Source of the DNA: Rhodospirillaceae bacterium
GTDB taxonomy: Bacteria; Pseudomonadota; Alphaproteobacteria; Rhodospirillales; Casp-alpha2
NCBI GenBank assembly: GCA_016845145.1
Contig: JAERTE010000138.1
Location: forward strand, 29,511-93,510
DNA length: 64,000 bases
Direction of reading: 5' to 3'
A program made the position numbers and the translations under genes. Within the stretch, counting starts at the first letter, position 1; every line of letters begins with the position of its first letter. The notes under the pieces are model-generated. The model had not been told where the DNA came from and did no database searches. It saw only the letters and a program-made list of their open reading frames with translations. Below are positions 1 to 9,871 of the stretch, in pieces.

Positions 1-2
1 CC

Positions 3-740
3 AAGGACCCCATGGGCCAGGAATTGCGACCCGAAGTCGACGCCTTAAGTCCGACGCCGAACGGTCTGCCACCCAAGGGGACGAGCGTTATTTTCAGCCC
101 GCGCGGCTCGCTTGATGTGCTCGATTGGTATGCCGAGCGCGCCAAGGCGGCGTCCGGCGGCCTATTCATGACGTTTGCCTTCGGCATGAATGACGTTTTC
201 AAGGATGTCTACCGTACCGGCAGTGCACCGTTGCGGTTTGCGTTGATGGAAAAGGAGGTTCGGCCAATGCGGGCCGGCCCCAAAAAAGATGCGGAAGTCG
301 CCGCTATCAGGAATCTTCGCTACATGGACGAAAACCTGTTTGCCATTGGCTCGCACTTCAGGGCCAACAAGTACGATACTTGGGTGGCCGAGCGCCTGAC
401 CGGTCTCAACAGCCATGTACGCTATGTGCACAACAAGTTCATGCTGATCGATCCGCTGTCGGACGATCCGATCATCGTTGGCGGCTCGGCGAATTTCTCG
501 ACCGCGTCGACGACAAAGAACGATGAGAACATGCTGATCGTGCGAGGCAACACGCGTGTTGCCGATATCTATCTGGGTGAGTTCATGCGCCTCTATACGC
601 ATCACGCGTTTCGTGAATACGTCAACAAACGGGGTCGGGCTGCCATGAAGCTCAACCATTTGCGCACCGACGATTGGTGGCAGGATTATTTCGGGCAGGG
701 CAACCGCTCGCGCCGGCGCGTCTACTTTGCTGGCGGCTAA
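3..740 (+). CDS. Phospholipase D-family protein, 3' part
   Basis: The frame is open from the left edge, so the start lies outside the window and about 245 codons are present. HNKFMLID at 429-452 is the HxKxxxxD signature of the phospholipase D superfamily, and GSANFS at 483-500 is the usual continuation of that block. Only one such block is visible. Family enzymes normally need two, so the other is probably upstream. The superfamily includes phospholipases, cardiolipin synthases and nucleases, and the substrate cannot be told from this part. It converges on the dehydratase gene with 18 bases between the stops. Confidence 0.8.
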   Translation, partial: KDPMGQELRPEVDALSPTPNGLPPKGTSVIFSPRGSLDVLDWYAERAKAASGGLFMTFAFGMNDVFKDVYRTGSAPLRFALMEKEVRPMRAGPKKDAEVAAIRNLRYMDENLFAIGSHFRANKYDTWVAERLTGLNSHVRYVHNKFMLIDPLSDDPIIVGGSANFSTASTTKNDENMLIVRGNTRVADIYLGEFMRLYTHHAFREYVNKRGRAAMKLNHLRTDDWWQDYFGQGNRSRRRVYFAGG

Positions 741-758
741 GCTGTCGGTATGCTGGTC

Positions 759-2285
759 TTACGCCTGTACGCCGTATGCCCAGGGCGCGAATTCGTCTTC
801 GCCGACACCGAGCGCCTCACTCTTTGACGGCGTGCCCGATGCGATCTCGAGAATGGTTCGGAAAATCCCTTCACCCATTTCATCGAGGGTCGCCGTGCCG
901 TCGATCACGGGGCCGCAATTGATATCCATGTCGCCGGCCATTTTTTCAAACATCGGCGTGTTGGAGGCGAGTTTGATGGTCGGCGACGGATAGGACCCGA
1001 AGCACGAACCGCGCCCCGTGGTGAAGCACACCAGATTGGCCCCGCCGGCGATCTGACCGGTGGCGGATACAGGATCAAAACCCGGTGAGTCCATAAACAC
1101 CAGGCCGCGTTCCTCAATCGGCTCGGCGTATTTGTATGCCGCCATGAAACCCGTCGAGCCGCCTTTCTTCGCACCGCCCAATGATTTCTCGATCACATTG
1201 GCAATGCCGCCGGCATTGTTGCCGGGTGACACCTGACCGTTGATCTGGGTGTTGGTGCCCTTTGTATGGTCCAGCCACCATTCCATGCGCTCGACGATTT
1301 TTCGGCCGACCTCGGGCGTGGCGGCGCGCGCCGTGAGCGTATGCTCGACGCCGTAAAGCTCGGTCGTCTCGGACAAGATGGCCGTGCCGCCGTTACGCAC
1401 CAGAATATCCATCGCCTTGCCCAATGCCGGATTTGCGGACAAGCCCGAAAAGCCGTCCGACCCCCCGCACTGCAGACCGATGGAGATATGTTCTGCCGAG
1501 CAGGGCTCGCGCGTGATGGCGTTGGCTTCGTCCAGCATGTCGCGAATCATCGCCTTGCCCTCGGCAATGGCCGCCGCGGTGCCGCCGACATCCTGCATGG
1601 TGAGGGATTTAAGCGTCTTGCCGGCGGCCAGGCCGGTCTCTTCGAAAAACCTGCCCAGGTTATTGCGCTCACACCCCAACGCGCAGACCAACGCACCGGC
1701 GAGATTGGGGTGTCGGATGTAGCCAGCCAGCGTGCGGTGCAGCAAGTCCATGGGCTCGCCGTCCATTTCCATGCCGCAGCCGGTCTCGTGCACGAACGGG
1801 ATCACGCCATCGACGTTGGGGTAGTCGGCCAGGCGTTCCTCATCAAAATAGGCGGCGATTTTGCGGGCCACGGTGGCGGAGCAGTTCACGGTGACGAAAA
1901 TACCGATGTAGTTGCGCGTCGCCACCCGGCCGTCAGCGCGTTTGATGCCTAAGAATTGCGCGCGTTCGCTTTCGGGCAGAATATCGCTTGGCTGGTAATC
2001 GCGGCAAAAGGCGTAGTCCTTGTCGACATCGTCGAACAGCACGTTGTGGCTGTGCATCCACGCGCCGGGCTGGGTGTCCTCGGACGCATAGCCGATCACG
2101 GTGTTGTACTTAAGCACCGCCTCGCCCTTGTTGATCGTACGCGTCGCGATCTTGTGCCCCGCCGGCACATCATGCAGCGTCGTAACATCTTCATCGCCGA
2201 CCAGCGTTCCTTGCGAAATTTCATTCCGCGCAACAACGACATTATCCGCGTCATCCAATCGGATGACCGGTGAATTTCTTTGCAT
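759..2285 (-). CDS. UxaA-family (altronate-dehydratase-type) hydro-lyase
   Basis: 508 residues, close to the usual length of full UxaA/GarD proteins. The N-terminal 90 residues resemble the SAF domain (GTLVGDEDVTTLHDVPAGHK), and the long C-terminal part is the altronase fold, with the conserved stretches GLQCGGSDGFSG and ETTELYG. Family members dehydrate sugar acids such as altronate or galactarate with an iron cofactor. The ATG at 2285 follows GGGGAAG; longer in-frame starts run back inside gcvP and are rejected. It begins 13 bases after the gcvP stop on the same strand, so it is probably the last gene of the glycine-riboswitch operon. No uronate or hexonate genes are nearby, so the true substrate is open. 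Confidence 0.85.
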   Translation of the reverse strand: MQRNSPVIRLDDADNVVVARNEISQGTLVGDEDVTTLHDVPAGHKIATRTINKGEAVLKYNTVIGYASEDTQPGAWMHSHNVLFDDVDKDYAFCRDYQPSDILPESERAQFLGIKRADGRVATRNYIGIFVTVNCSATVARKIAAYFDEERLADYPNVDGVIPFVHETGCGMEMDGEPMDLLHRTLAGYIRHPNLAGALVCALGCERNNLGRFFEETGLAAGKTLKSLTMQDVGGTAAAIAEGKAMIRDMLDEANAITREPCSAEHISIGLQCGGSDGFSGLSANPALGKAMDILVRNGGTAILSETTELYGVEHTLTARAATPEVGRKIVERMEWWLDHTKGTNTQINGQVSPGNNAGGIANVIEKSLGGAKKGGSTGFMAAYKYAEPIEERGLVFMDSPGFDPVSATGQIAGGANLVCFTTGRGSCFGSYPSPTIKLASNTPMFEKMAGDMDINCGPVIDGTATLDEMGEGIFRTILEIASGTPSKSEALGVGEDEFAPWAYGVQA

Positions 2286-2298
2286 AATTGTCTTCCCC

Positions 2299-5202
2299 TT
2301 ACTCCGCCGCTTCCCGGTAGCTGTCGATGGTCGGGCAGGTGCAGACGAGGTGGCGGTCGCCGTAGACGTTGTCGACCCGACCGACCGGCGGCCAGTATTT
2401 GTCGTCGTGCAACTCCTCAATGGGGAAGTAAGCCAACTCGCGCGAATAGGGCCGGTCCCAATCTTGGCCGAACAGCAAATGATGGCTGTGCGGCGCGTTG
2501 GTGAGCACGTTGTTCTCGGCATCGACCTCACCACGCTCGACGGTGGCGATCTCCTCGCGGATTTGGATCAGGGCATCGCATAAGCGGTCGATCTCGAACA
2601 GGGATTCGCTTTCCGTCGGCTCGATCATCAAGGTGTCGGGCACCGGGAACGACATGGTCGGGGCGTGGAAGCCGTAGTCGATCAGGCGCTTGGCCACATC
2701 TTCGTTAGTGATGCCCGAGCTTTCCTTCACCGGTCGCAGATCGACGATGCACTCGTGCGCGACGAAACCCTCGCGGCCCGTGTAGAGCACGGGGTAATAG
2801 GGGTCCAAGCGCTTGGCCATATAGTTGGCGTTGAGGATGGCGATTTCGGTGGCCCTTTTAAGACCATGTCCCTTCATCATGAACATGTAGGACCATGAAA
2901 TCGGCAGGATCGAGGCCGAGCCCCACGGTGCCGCCGCCACCGCGCCAATGGTTTCGCGCCCGCCGGCAGCCGGGTTGACGCCCTCCACCAACGGATGATC
3001 GGGCAGAAACGGCGCGAGATGCGATTTGACCCCGATGGGCCCGACACCGGGGCCGCCGCCGCCGTGCGGAATGGCGAACGTTTTGTGCAGGTTCAGGTGC
3101 GCCACGTCGGGGCCGAATTTGCCGGGCCGGGCTAGACCGACCATGGCGTTCATGTTGGCGCCGTCCATATAAACCTGGCCGCCGTGTTCGTGGACGATAT
3201 CGCAGATATCGATGATGGCTTCCTCAAACACGCCATGCGTCGACGGGTAGGTGACCATCAGCGCGGCCAGGCTTTCGTTGTGCTCGACGGCCTTGGCTTT
3301 CAGGTCGGCCACATCGATATTGCCGTTGTCGTCGCATTCCACCACCACGACCCGCATGCCGGCCATGACGGCGCTGGCCGGGTTGGTGCCGTGTGCGCTG
3401 GCCGGGATCAGGCAGACGTCGCGGCTGCCCTGGCCCTGGGATTCGAGATATTTACGGATGGTCAGAAGGCCGGAATATTCGCCCTGCGAGCCCGCATTCG
3501 GTTGCAGGGACAAAGCGTCGAAGCCGGTGGCCTCGCACAGCATGTCTTCCAACTCTTCGAACAGTTGCTGATAGCCCTGGGTCTGGTCCAGCGGTGCGAA
3601 CGGGTGCATGTGGGCAAACTCGCGCCAGGTGATGGGAATCATCGAACTGGCCGGATTGAGTTTCATGGTGCACGAGCCGAGCGGGATCATGGCGCGGTTG
3701 AGTGCGATATCCTTTGACACCAGTTTGCGCATATAGCGCATCATTTCCGTTTCCGAGTGGTAACGGTGAAACACCGGGTGTTCCAGATAGTCGACGCTTC
3801 GTTGCAGGTTCGCCGGGATGTTTTCGGTGATTTCCGTGTCCAATTCGACGATATCGAGCTTTTTGGTGGCGCCCGTGGCGAAAACGTTCCAAAGCGCGGC
3901 GACATTGCGCCGACGGGTCGTTTCGTCGAGCGATATCCCCAGGTGGTCGCTATCGACGACACGCAGGTTGATCATCTGTTCGCGCGCCCGTGCGGCGATG
4001 CGATTGGCCTGGCCTGGCACACGCACAGTGATGGTGTCGAAAAACGCGTCGTGCACGACTTCAACACCTAGCTGCCTGAGGCCTTCCGCTGTGATCTGCG
4101 CCATGCGGTGGATTTTCTCGGCGATGCGCCGGAGCCCATCCGGCCCGTGATAAACCGCGTAGAACCCGGCCATTACGGCCAATAAAACCTGCGAAGTGCA
4201 AATGTTGGATGTCGCTTTTTCGCGGCGGATGTGCTGTTCGCGGGTTTGCAGAGCCATGCGCAAGGCGGGCCGGCCCTGGCTATCGATGGAATATCCGATG
4301 ATGCGCCCCGGCGTTTGGCGTTTGTGGGCGTCGCGGGTGGCGAAAAACGCTGCGTGCGGTCCGCCGTAACCCATGGGCACGCCGAAGCGCTGGGATGAGC
4401 CGACTACGATATCCGCGCCCATTTCTCCCGGTGGGCGAAGCAGGCAAAGCGCCATCAGATCACTGGCAACAATGGCCAGGGCTTTCATGCCGTGCGCCTT
4501 GTCGATGACCGGTTTCAAATCGCGCACCGCGCCGCACGACCCCGGGTACTGTACCAGCACGCCGAATAGATCGTCGTCGGGGAGGTCCTCGTCGGCATTG
4601 CCGACGATAAGTTCGAACCCGAACGCCTTGGCCCGCATTTCCAGGACGGCCAACGTTTGCGGGTGGATATCCGCGCCCACATAAAACCGCTCGCTTTTGG
4701 ACTTCGACACCCGATGCGCCATGGCCATGGCTTCGGCTGCCGCCGTGCCTTCATCGAGCAGCGAAGCGTTGGCCAAGTCCATGCCCGTGAGATCGACCAC
4801 CATCTGCTGATAGTTCATCAACGCTTCCATGCGGCCCTGGCTGATTTCCGCCTGATAGGGCGTATAGGCCGTGTACCAGCCCGCGTGTTCGAGCACGTTG
4901 CGCAGGATAACGCTGGGTGTCTTGGTGCCGTAATAGCCCATGCCGATCATGGTGGTGAACACCTTGTTGCGGCTGGCCATGTGGCGCAGGTAGTCGAGCG
5001 CGCCGCGTTCCGTCTTGGTGTTGGTGATGGCCAGAGGGGTTTCGTCACGTATGGCCTTGGGGACCGTCTTGTCGATCAACTCCTCCAAGGAAGTGAGCCC
5101 AATGGTCTTGAGCATGCTGGTGACATCATCGTCCGTCGGGCCGATGTGACGGCGGATGAAGTCGTCGCGGGCTTCCAGTTGGTCGAGTGTTTCGCGGGTC
5201 AT
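2299..5202 (-). CDS. gcvP: Glycine dehydrogenase (decarboxylating), P protein
   Basis: 967 residues in one chain, the fused form of the P protein (E. coli GcvP is similar in length). It decarboxylates glycine with pyridoxal phosphate and passes the aminomethyl group to lipoyl-GcvH. The cofactor lysine lies in [18 protein letters not shown], followed by the glycine-rich loop. The N-terminal IRRHIGPT and the C-terminal [27 protein letters not shown] region (about residues 840-870) are typical. It follows gcvH by 58 bases, belongs to gcvT-gcvH-gcvP, and should be controlled by the upstream glycine riboswitch. Confidence 0.98.
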   Translation of the reverse strand: MTRETLDQLEARDDFIRRHIGPTDDDVTSMLKTIGLTSLEELIDKTVPKAIRDETPLAITNTKTERGALDYLRHMASRNKVFTTMIGMGYYGTKTPSVILRNVLEHAGWYTAYTPYQAEISQGRMEALMNYQQMVVDLTGMDLANASLLDEGTAAAEAMAMAHRVSKSKSERFYVGADIHPQTLAVLEMRAKAFGFELIVGNADEDLPDDDLFGVLVQYPGSCGAVRDLKPVIDKAHGMKALAIVASDLMALCLLRPPGEMGADIVVGSSQRFGVPMGYGGPHAAFFATRDAHKRQTPGRIIGYSIDSQGRPALRMALQTREQHIRREKATSNICTSQVLLAVMAGFYAVYHGPDGLRRIAEKIHRMAQITAEGLRQLGVEVVHDAFFDTITVRVPGQANRIAARAREQMINLRVVDSDHLGISLDETTRRRNVAALWNVFATGATKKLDIVELDTEITENIPANLQRSVDYLEHPVFHRYHSETEMMRYMRKLVSKDIALNRAMIPLGSCTMKLNPASSMIPITWREFAHMHPFAPLDQTQGYQQLFEELEDMLCEATGFDALSLQPNAGSQGEYSGLLTIRKYLESQGQGSRDVCLIPASAHGTNPASAVMAGMRVVVVECDDNGNIDVADLKAKAVEHNESLAALMVTYPSTHGVFEEAIIDICDIVHEHGGQVYMDGANMNAMVGLARPGKFGPDVAHLNLHKTFAIPHGGGGPGVGPIGVKSHLAPFLPDHPLVEGVNPAAGGRETIGAVAAAPWGSASILPISWSYMFMMKGHGLKRATEIAILNANYMAKRLDPYYPVLYTGREGFVAHECIVDLRPVKESSGITNEDVAKRLIDYGFHAPTMSFPVPDTLMIEPTESESLFEIDRLCDALIQIREEIATVERGEVDAENNVLTNAPHSHHLLFGQDWDRPYSRELAYFPIEELHDDKYWPPVGRVDNVYGDRHLVCTCPTIDSYREAAE

Positions 5203-5260
5203 GACGAATGCCTCCCTAGGCTTTCTTGGAGCTACTATTGGCGGTCGTTATTCTTGAGCG

Positions 5261-5635
5261 TTAACCTTGCGCGTCGCAAAAGGCTTTGTAACCGGCCTCG
5301 TCCATAAGGCCGTCCAGTTCGGATGCATCGGAGAGCTTGATCTTGAAAAACCAGCCCTCACCCGTGGGATCGGAATTGACGGTGTCCGGTGCATCTTCGA
5401 GGACGCTGTTGGTCTCGGTGATTTCGCCGGATACCGGCGCGTAGATCTCACTTGCGGCTTTGACCGATTCAACCACGCCGGCATCGTCACCGCTGGCCAA
5501 GTTAGCGCCCACTTCAGGCAGTTCGACGAACACCACATCGCCCAGTTGCTCCTGGGCGAAATCGGTCACGCCGACAGTGCCGATGTCACCATCGACGGTA
5601 ATCCATTCATGGTCTTCGGAATATTTGGTGGTCAT
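5261..5635 (-). CDS. gcvH: Glycine cleavage system H protein
   Basis: 124 residues, full length for the lipoyl carrier of the glycine cleavage complex. The lipoylated lysine is in [10 protein letters not shown] at about residues 59-68. The start [11 protein letters not shown] is the conserved N terminus of the family, and AGG(A) stands just upstream of the ATG. It shuttles the aminomethyl arm from GcvP to GcvT and then to lipoamide dehydrogenase. It starts 11 bases after the gcvT stop, so the two are cotranscribed. No lipoamide dehydrogenase gene is present in the window; the subunit is normally shared with other complexes and encoded elsewhere. Confidence 0.98.
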   Translation of the reverse strand: MTTKYSEDHEWITVDGDIGTVGVTDFAQEQLGDVVFVELPEVGANLASGDDAGVVESVKAASEIYAPVSGEITETNSVLEDAPDTVNSDPTGEGWFFKIKLSDASELDGLMDEAGYKAFCDAQG

Positions 5636-5646
5636 ATGAAAGCCTC

Positions 5647-6768
5647 CTAAGCTTTGGGTTTGTAATAATTGTGCGGAACAAAAGGCAATGCCGTGACGGT
5701 TGCCGGGACTTGTGATTTTCGGATCTGCAGCATCAGTTGCGTGCCGGGCTCGGCCATATCGGTCGGCACATAGCCGAGTGCGACAGGGCCACCGACGGTG
5801 GCGCCGAAGCCGCCGCTCGTGATGGTACCGATTTCGCTGCCGTCGGCGCCCAGGATGGCGACCCCTGGGCGTGCCGGTGCGCGGCCCTCCGGCATCAAAC
5901 CGACCAATCGGCGGTCCGCGCCGTCTTCAGCTTGCGCGTTGATCGTCGCGTGCCCCATAAAACCACCGGCCTCCAAGCGTTTCTTGGTCATGCTCCAGCG
6001 CAAACCCGCCTCGATGGGGGTAGTGTCTTCGGTGATGTCCTGGCCGTACAGGCAGAGCCCGGCTTCCAGCCGGAGCGAATCGCGCGCGCCCAACCCGGCG
6101 GGAGCGACGTCCGGGTGGTCCAGCAGCGCACGGGCTACGGTTTCGGCATCTTCGGGGGCAGTGGATATTTCATAACCGTCTTCGCCGGTATAGCCGCAGC
6201 GGCTGACGCTGAGCGTCTTGTCCGCGATCACCAGGTCTTGAAAGGACATAAACGGCATCTCCGCAACTGCCGGGTTCAGAGCAGAGAGAACCGCCGCCGC
6301 CGCCGGGCCTTGCAGCGCCATCAACGCGCGGTCTTGGCGATAGTCGATGCTGACGCCATTGCCGAGGTGGTCTCTGAGGTGGGCAAGGTCGACATCGACG
6401 CGTGCGCCATTGACCACTAGGCGCAGATGGTCGCCGGCTTTGCCGACCATCAGATCGTCGATGATGCCACCGCGCAGATTGGTCAACATGGTGTAGCGGA
6501 TACGGCCTTCGGCCAGACCGGCAATGTTGCCGGGCACCAGCTTTTCCAACTCGTCGATGGCGCCCGCGCCGGAAAGCACGACCTGGCCCATGTGTGACAC
6601 ATCGAACAGTGAAGCCTTCTCGCGCGTGTGTGTATGTTCGGCGATGATCCCGCCGGCGTATTGTACAGGCAGGGCGTGGCCAGCGAAGGGCACCATGCGG
6701 GCTTCCAGCTCACGATGCAGCGCATCCAAGGGCGTGGTGATCAGGGTCGCTTGGTCAGAATCGGACAT
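5647..6768 (-). CDS. gcvT: Aminomethyltransferase, glycine cleavage T protein
   Basis: 373 residues from the ATG at 6768, which has GAGGTG six bases upstream. Longer in-frame starts would run through the intrinsic terminator and riboswitch and are rejected. Family features are seen: [10 protein letters not shown] near the N terminus, LFDVSHMGQ (the folate-binding Asp region), [10 protein letters not shown], and [18 protein letters not shown]. It moves the methylene group from GcvH to tetrahydrofolate and releases ammonia. It is the first gene of the gcvT-gcvH-gcvP-dehydratase operon and lies just after the terminator of the glycine riboswitch. Confidence 0.97.
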   Translation of the reverse strand: MSDSDQATLITTPLDALHRELEARMVPFAGHALPVQYAGGIIAEHTHTREKASLFDVSHMGQVVLSGAGAIDELEKLVPGNIAGLAEGRIRYTMLTNLRGGIIDDLMVGKAGDHLRLVVNGARVDVDLAHLRDHLGNGVSIDYRQDRALMALQGPAAAAVLSALNPAVAEMPFMSFQDLVIADKTLSVSRCGYTGEDGYEISTAPEDAETVARALLDHPDVAPAGLGARDSLRLEAGLCLYGQDITEDTTPIEAGLRWSMTKKRLEAGGFMGHATINAQAEDGADRRLVGLMPEGRAPARPGVAILGADGSEIGTITSGGFGATVGGPVALGYVPTDMAEPGTQLMLQIRKSQVPATVTALPFVPHNYYKPKA

Positions 6769-6779
6769 CAGGCACCTCA

Positions 6780-6850
6780 CAAAAACAATAAAAGGCACGC
6801 ACTCTTCGGATAGGCCGCAAAACTTGGCGCGGCGAAACCCTGTGCGTGCC
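6780..6850 (-). terminator. Riboswitch-controlled intrinsic terminator before gcvT
   Basis: On the minus strand, GGCACGCAC (complement of 6842-6850) pairs perfectly with GTGCGTGCC (complement of 6794-6802). It is followed at once by TTTTATTGTTTTTG (complement of 6780-6793). The 39-base interval holds a further small stem (GCCGC/GCGGC). The 5' arm starts next to the closing stem of the second glycine aptamer, so ligand binding can compete with it. This is an attenuator that would stop transcription 12 bases before gcvT when glycine is scarce. Confidence 0.88.
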
Positions 6851-6966
6851 CCCTCTGTCTCGGTACCTGAAAGATTGACCGGCCGAAATCCAGGCGCGGC
6901 TTTCATCTTCGGTGGAGCAACGTGTCCCCATGCATCATGGTTTTCACGCGCCCGCTTTCCAGAGCC
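6851..6966 (-). promoter_or_regulatory. Glycine riboswitch, second aptamer
   Basis: The minus strand shows the conserved aptamer elements in order. The P1 arm CTCTGG (complement of 6959-6964) comes first, then CACCGAAGATGAAAGCC (6898-6914), then TCTTTCAGGTACCGAGACAG, and the closing CAGAG (6853-6857) that pairs with CTCTG. It lies directly downstream of the first aptamer with only a few linker bases, the classic tandem arrangement that senses free glycine. Confidence 0.92.
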
Positions 6967-6971
6967 CCATT

Positions 6972-7066
6972 GCGTCGCGGTCCTTTTGCCTGAGAGTTTC
7001 CGGGGCGGTTGCTCCTTCGGCGCCGATGCAAATCAGACTGATTTACACTGATCTCTCCCACGACGG
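6972..7066 (-). promoter_or_regulatory. Glycine riboswitch, first aptamer
   Basis: Minus-strand P1 arm CGTCG (complement of 7061-7065), GGGAGAGA, then GCCGAAGGAGCAA (complement of 7009-7021), then AACTCTCAGGCAAAAGGACC and the closing CGACG (complement of 6973-6977). These match the strongly conserved core of the gcvT RNA. It stands about 205 bases upstream of gcvT and is the first half of a tandem sensor. Confidence 0.95.
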
Positions 7067-7095
7067 TCAACTGGGTAAGCTGTCTCGCTTGAGAG

Positions 7096-7125
7096 TATCT
7101 TCACACATGCTGATGATCAGGTCAA
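7096..7125 (-). promoter_or_regulatory. Possible promoter of the glycine cleavage operon
   Basis: On the minus strand TTGACC (complement of 7120-7125) is followed after 18 bases by AAGATA (complement of 7096-7101), about 30 bases before the first riboswitch stem. The position is right for a transcript that includes the whole riboswitch, but the -10 match is only fair. Confidence 0.4.
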
Positions 7126-7198
7126 TCCGAGCTACCCATAGGTAGAGGAAAGCGCCTACCCCTAAGGTGGGTTCTGCAGCGTCTTTAAAGGGGGATGC

Positions 7199-7843
7199 TT
7201 ATAATGGATTGTCTCGATTGTACTGTAGTTGTTCGCGGTCGAGCGCAAAGCCGGTGTATATGATGTAATCCGAGCTTCGAATTTCCGGGCTCAGGGGCAG
7301 TTCCAGTTTGATCATTTCGCCCGGGAACCGAACCGTCGTCTGGTTGCCTTGGAAATTGACGGCGATCTTGAATGTTTCGCGGTAGAGAACGTTTCGGTTT
7401 TTGTCAGTGACCGAAACGAAATAGGGTAAGACGGCCCGCTTCGTTTTATTGGCCGGGCCGCGTTGCGCGCCGAACACAACCTGGAAACGCGCTTCCATAT
7501 GGCCCTTGTACGTGTCCTTGTCGACGAAGGTCAGACATTCCAAATTGGCATCGCCAATTCGCGCCTCCGTATCTACATCCACCAAATCCCGCCCAGGCCC
7601 TGCCTTGAAGCTTACCAGACGTGCTGCATCGCGCAGCACTCGATAGTCGGGACAGGCGTAAACAATGGGTTTCGCCCAAACACTGGCTACGTTATCAAAC
7701 GTGGATTGCGCGGTCTCGCACCCGGTTTGCAAGGCCAAGGCAGCAATCGCGGCAACAGGCGCGGCAAAGGACAAAAACCATCGTTTTGTCCTGGATTGGG
7801 GCCGAGCCTCGTTTGGGTCAAAGTGTTGTGTAGATGCGGTCAC
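7199..7843 (-). CDS. Exported or lipoprotein-like protein of unknown function
   Basis: 214 residues from the GTG at 7843, which has GGAGG 12 bases upstream; a longer frame reaches 7918. The N terminus has a basic stretch (SRTKRW), a hydrophobic segment and ALALQTGCETA. That looks like a lipoprotein signal with a cysteine, though Gln sits where Leu is usual. The remainder holds a conserved-looking DYRVLRDAARLVSFKAGPGRD segment and is rich in beta-type sequence. I do not recognise a domain. It follows the peptidoglycan-binding protein gene on the same strand, 99 bases downstream, and envelope work is plausible but only inferred. Confidence 0.75.
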   Translation of the reverse strand: MTASTQHFDPNEARPQSRTKRWFLSFAAPVAAIAALALQTGCETAQSTFDNVASVWAKPIVYACPDYRVLRDAARLVSFKAGPGRDLVDVDTEARIGDANLECLTFVDKDTYKGHMEARFQVVFGAQRGPANKTKRAVLPYFVSVTDKNRNVLYRETFKIAVNFQGNQTTVRFPGEMIKLELPLSPEIRSSDYIIYTGFALDREQLQYNRDNPL

Positions 7844-7942
7844 GAAACGGTAGAGCCTCCATGCTTGATTGGGGCAAATGTAGAGGACGGGATAATCGCG
7901 GACAAGGCCTGCGGGCAAATTGCCAGTTGTAAGTTTCAGGGG

Positions 7943-9742
7943 CTAATTCGGAACATCAATTAGCAATGCGGGTTGCGGCACAGCCACTTCGACAAGTGTC
8001 GTTGCTAACCGTGCCATAGCACGGCTGCGGCCCCAGGCGTTTTCGAGAGTACGAGCGGCCTCAAGCCCCCGTTTGAAGGCGGTCTCAGCGGCCTCTCGAT
8101 TGCCTTGGCGGGCGTGGCCAAGCGCAATCTCGCCGAACATCCACACACGGCTCAAGCGGCTGACGATCGTATTTGTCGCGGTTTCGGCGTTGCGTTCTGT
8201 CTCAAGCGCGCCCTCAGGGTCGCCCGCGATCTTGCGCGCCGCGGCAATGGCCCAAAGTGTTTGTGCCCGAAGTCGGCTATCGTCAATTTGCGCCGCTGTC
8301 TCGGCGGCTTTTGCATAGGTAAATGGAGCCTTGTCGGTGTCGCTTCCAGAGGTTGGCTCCGTCAGGCTGGCCATGGCCAGCGCGACGCGGGAAATAGCGA
8401 AGGAACGGGCATAGGCCGATTTGATTTTTTCGATGGCTGCAAAGGCCAGTTGCACAGTCAGTTCGGCATCGCTTTGTTCGCCGCGCTCTGCTTGGGTCTG
8501 GGCGATACGGCCCAGTACGGCGGCTTTGAAGCGCACCTTTTCAATGCTGTCAGCAGTGGCCAGCGCCGCAGCGGCGTCGCCCGCGCGGACCTGCGCTTCG
8601 GCGGTGCTGACCAGGACCGAGGTGCGTTCCGACGGTGACGTGATGTCATTGAGTAGCGCCATGGCTTTGCCGGGGCTCGACATTTTGGCGAGCGCCGAGG
8701 CGATATAGCCAAGTGCCATTCCTTGCTCAAGTCCATCGAGTTTGTCACGCGCTTCCCACTCGGCGGCGGTCATTTGTCGCGTGGCGGCCTCGGTATCTCC
8801 GCTCTGGGCGATGATCACGGCGACGCGGCTTCTCAGTGCGACTCGTTTCAGAGGAGTCGGCATCTTTTCCAACTCGACCAGTAACTTTGCCGTGGTGCTA
8901 TGGGCGGCGTCGGCGTCTTTGCGTCGGATCTGAATTTCCGCGATGGCGGCAAGGGCATCGGCCCGCTTTTCACGGTCTGGAATGATGTCGGCCGCCGCGA
9001 TCGCGTCTTCGGCGGAACCAGCGGCAGCTTCGGCTTCTGCGATATCTCGCAATGCAACCATGATCAGACGTGGATCACGAATACGCCTTACAGTCTGCAT
9101 GGCTTTTTCGGTCAAGCCCGCCCGCGCTTCGGCGACCAATATTTCGCCCAAAGCCCAGTCGCGCAGCTCCGGTCTGAATACGGCCTTGGCGCTTTCAGAC
9201 GCCTCGCGCAAAAGGCAGCGTACGGTTGGCTGGTCAAAACATTTCTCGGCGTTACGGGTCGGGTCGGCGCGCTCGGTGTTGGGGATGTCGACTAAGTCGC
9301 GGGTCGCCGCATGAGAAAGCAATGCTTGGCGTGCCGCGTCTCGGCCTGTTTTTCGCGCCCGTTCTAGCCGTTGCAAGAGTTGCCGGACCTTAACGGTATT
9401 GTTGAGCAAATCCCACAGTTGGCGGGTCACTTTGCCGTTGACCTTCAGGCCTGCGTCTTTTTGATAGATGCGGATGGCGGCGCGGGTCTCATCGCTCAAA
9501 TGGCCGTCAACGGGGCCCAGATAGAGTCCCATTTCGGAGAGCGCGCGCTGAATATTTTCGACCGCTTTGCCGCTACGCCACCGCGCGTTCGGTGTTGAGG
9601 GCGGCTGATCTTCCGTGCTGGGTAAGTCGTCAGCGGGCGTGGCCGCATGGGAAGCCGCAGGCATCGCCAGGACGCCAGCCAAAATGCCGATTGCGGCGCT
9701 AAACGCAAATTGCTGCAATAATTTTTGCATTGTTAGAATCAT
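7943..9742 (-). CDS. Exported peptidoglycan-binding repeat protein
   Basis: 599 residues from the ATG at 9742; the longer frame to 9865 lacks a signal peptide and runs into the thrB promoter. Residues 5-34 form a signal peptide ending in PAASHA. Residues about 57-114 are a peptidoglycan-binding domain of PG_binding_1 type (AVENIQRALSEMGLYLGPVDG, then DAGLKVNGKVTRQLW). The remaining 450 residues are Ala-rich helical repeats of tetratricopeptide-like character (A..AR.G....A....I.D...R..AL..IA). No catalytic motif is visible. It probably acts as a periplasmic scaffold; that is inference. Confidence 0.85.
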   Translation of the reverse strand: MILTMQKLLQQFAFSAAIGILAGVLAMPAASHAATPADDLPSTEDQPPSTPNARWRSGKAVENIQRALSEMGLYLGPVDGHLSDETRAAIRIYQKDAGLKVNGKVTRQLWDLLNNTVKVRQLLQRLERARKTGRDAARQALLSHAATRDLVDIPNTERADPTRNAEKCFDQPTVRCLLREASESAKAVFRPELRDWALGEILVAEARAGLTEKAMQTVRRIRDPRLIMVALRDIAEAEAAAGSAEDAIAAADIIPDREKRADALAAIAEIQIRRKDADAAHSTTAKLLVELEKMPTPLKRVALRSRVAVIIAQSGDTEAATRQMTAAEWEARDKLDGLEQGMALGYIASALAKMSSPGKAMALLNDITSPSERTSVLVSTAEAQVRAGDAAAALATADSIEKVRFKAAVLGRIAQTQAERGEQSDAELTVQLAFAAIEKIKSAYARSFAISRVALAMASLTEPTSGSDTDKAPFTYAKAAETAAQIDDSRLRAQTLWAIAAARKIAGDPEGALETERNAETATNTIVSRLSRVWMFGEIALGHARQGNREAAETAFKRGLEAARTLENAWGRSRAMARLATTLVEVAVPQPALLIDVPN

Positions 9743-9871
9743 TGTGTTCGGCCTGTCCCAGGATCCGAAATCCAATATCGCGAAAGTATGACGGATGCCT
9801 GAACGCCCAAGCAAGGAAAACCCGCCCCGGACCGCTTGTAAGTTCATCACGATTTCCTTAAACACGCGGAC

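Noticed and set aside
2286..2534. Extended N terminus of the UxaA-type dehydratase
   Set aside because: The extension overlaps gcvP, has low-complexity Thr/Ser/Arg sequence, and a good ribosome site precedes the ATG at 2285.
6769..6906. Extended N terminus of gcvT
   Set aside because: It would be translated through the riboswitch terminator; the ATG at 6768 has a proper ribosome site.
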